NCBI RefSeq assembly: GCF_001427635.1 | Contig: NZ_LMHA01000001.1 | Coordinates: 336,017 to 400,016, forward strand | Direction: 5' to 3' | Length of the DNA stretch: 64,000 bases | From: Pseudoxanthomonas sp. Root65 | Lineage (GTDB): Bacteria > Pseudomonadota > Gammaproteobacteria > Xanthomonadales > Xanthomonadaceae | Shown: positions 63,690 through 64,000 of the stretch, one piece after another | Position numbering within the stretch: the first letter of the stretch is position 1 | How the letters are laid out: each line of letters begins with the position of its first letter | The notes under the pieces: model-generated | The model's input: the letters and a program-made list of their open reading frames with translations, nothing else | Database searches by the model: none | What the model was told of the DNA's origin: nothing | Made by a program: the position numbers and the translations under genes

Positions 63690-64000
63690 ATGGCAGTCAG
63701 CACGTTCGACCTGTTCAAGATCGGCATCGGGCCGAGTTCGTCGCACACCGTGGGGCCGATGCGGGCGGCGGCGCGCTTCGTCGCGCGCTGGCTGGTCGAT
63801 GCCGACCGCCTGCAGGACGTGGTGCGCATCCGCGCCGAGGTGTTCGGTTCGCTGGCGCTGACCGGGCGCGGGCACGGTACCGACAAGGCCGTGCTGATGG
63901 GGCTGGAAGGCCACTATCCCAACGAGATCGACCCGGACGTCATCCCGCCCGCACTGGAGCGCATCCGCAGCGACAAGCGCATCCTGCTGGGCGGCACCCA
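63690..64000 (+). CDS. sdaA: L-serine ammonia-lyase, N-terminal part
   Basis: Partial: 103 residues to the window end. The N-terminus of the iron-sulfur serine dehydratase family: STFDLFKIGIGPSSSHTVGPMRAA, with SSSHTVGP as the signature, then GSLALTGRGHGTDKAVLMGLEG. It deaminates L-serine to pyruvate. The [4Fe-4S] ligand cysteines lie beyond the window. sdaA versus sdaB cannot be decided. Confidence 0.92.
   Translation, partial: MAVSTFDLFKIGIGPSSSHTVGPMRAAARFVARWLVDADRLQDVVRIRAEVFGSLALTGRGHGTDKAVLMGLEGHYPNEIDPDVIPPALERIRSDKRILLGGT

Overview
The window is about 67-68% GC, gene-dense and chromosomal. It looks like a gammaproteobacterium of the Xanthomonadaceae (Pseudoxanthomonas/Lysobacter/Luteimonas/Stenotrophomonas-like). 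The reasons are the xanthomonad-style lptB-rpoN-hpf-hprK-rapZ-EIIA(Man)-HPr-EI-mgtE order, a XanB-type bifunctional ManC, an AmgK/MurU peptidoglycan recycling pair, many TAGAAT-type -10 elements close to start codons, and intergenic REP-like repeats with a TGGGAGCGACGTAAGTCGCG core. I see no rRNA, tRNA, phage, transposase or CRISPR array.

Layout. 1-5735: the 3' end of a TonB-dependent receptor, then a Fur box and a five-gene iron/redox operon (PepSY membrane protein, DUF2271, DUF4198, ApbE flavin transferase, membrane-anchored FMN/FAD/NADPH reductase). 5746-9252: HutD/Ves-like protein, ComEA-like HhH protein, M20 peptidase, GlsB-like membrane protein. 9408-15324: serine hydrolase, winged-helix/TPR regulator, manC and the amgK-murU recycling pair. 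15368-22227: hda, an AI-2E family transporter and a DUF2066 protein on one strand; purM, a DUF2238 protein, purN and two tandem DUF3108 genes on the other. 22276-29719: an EF-hand membrane protein, murA and ibaG; then the LPS supply and export operon kdsD-kdsC-lptC-lptA-lptB, followed by rpoN and hpf. 29935-35944: hprK, rapZ and a transporter-less regulatory PTS, then mgtE. 35944-40454: assorted envelope genes, a periplasmic-type ATP DNA ligase and a diguanylate cyclase. 41015-47186: pyrB, ruvX, yqgE, tag, two small membrane proteins, and the twitching ATPases pilU and pilT. 47280-55263: yggS-proC, a DUF4426 lipoprotein, a BtuF-like protein, pdxH, a glycerate-kinase-like protein, dodecin, aroK-aroB, a WGR protein and hemE. 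55295-60969: secreted unknowns and a 1194-residue hybrid sensor kinase. 61078-64000: yceI-cytochrome b561-yceI, a secreted unknown with a small CxxC thioredoxin-fold protein, and the 5' end of L-serine ammonia-lyase.

The least conventional unit is the first operon. It is preceded by a near-perfect Fur box. It encodes a periplasmic DUF2271 protein carrying a DGVTGPT motif that resembles the ApbE flavinylation consensus, an ApbE enzyme, and a flavodoxin-FAD-NADPH reductase tethered by two predicted membrane helices. I infer an electron path from cytosolic NADPH through FAD/FMN and the PepSY membrane protein to a covalently flavinylated periplasmic protein, used to reduce iron delivered by the adjacent TonB receptor. 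The individual families are known; the complete chain here is inference.

Other points of interest are a regulatory PTS with HPr kinase but no sugar permease and no ptsN between hpf and hprK, a proC gene without a normal start codon, apparently leaderless promoters, and three families of intergenic repeats, one of which supplies the stop codon of ibaG.
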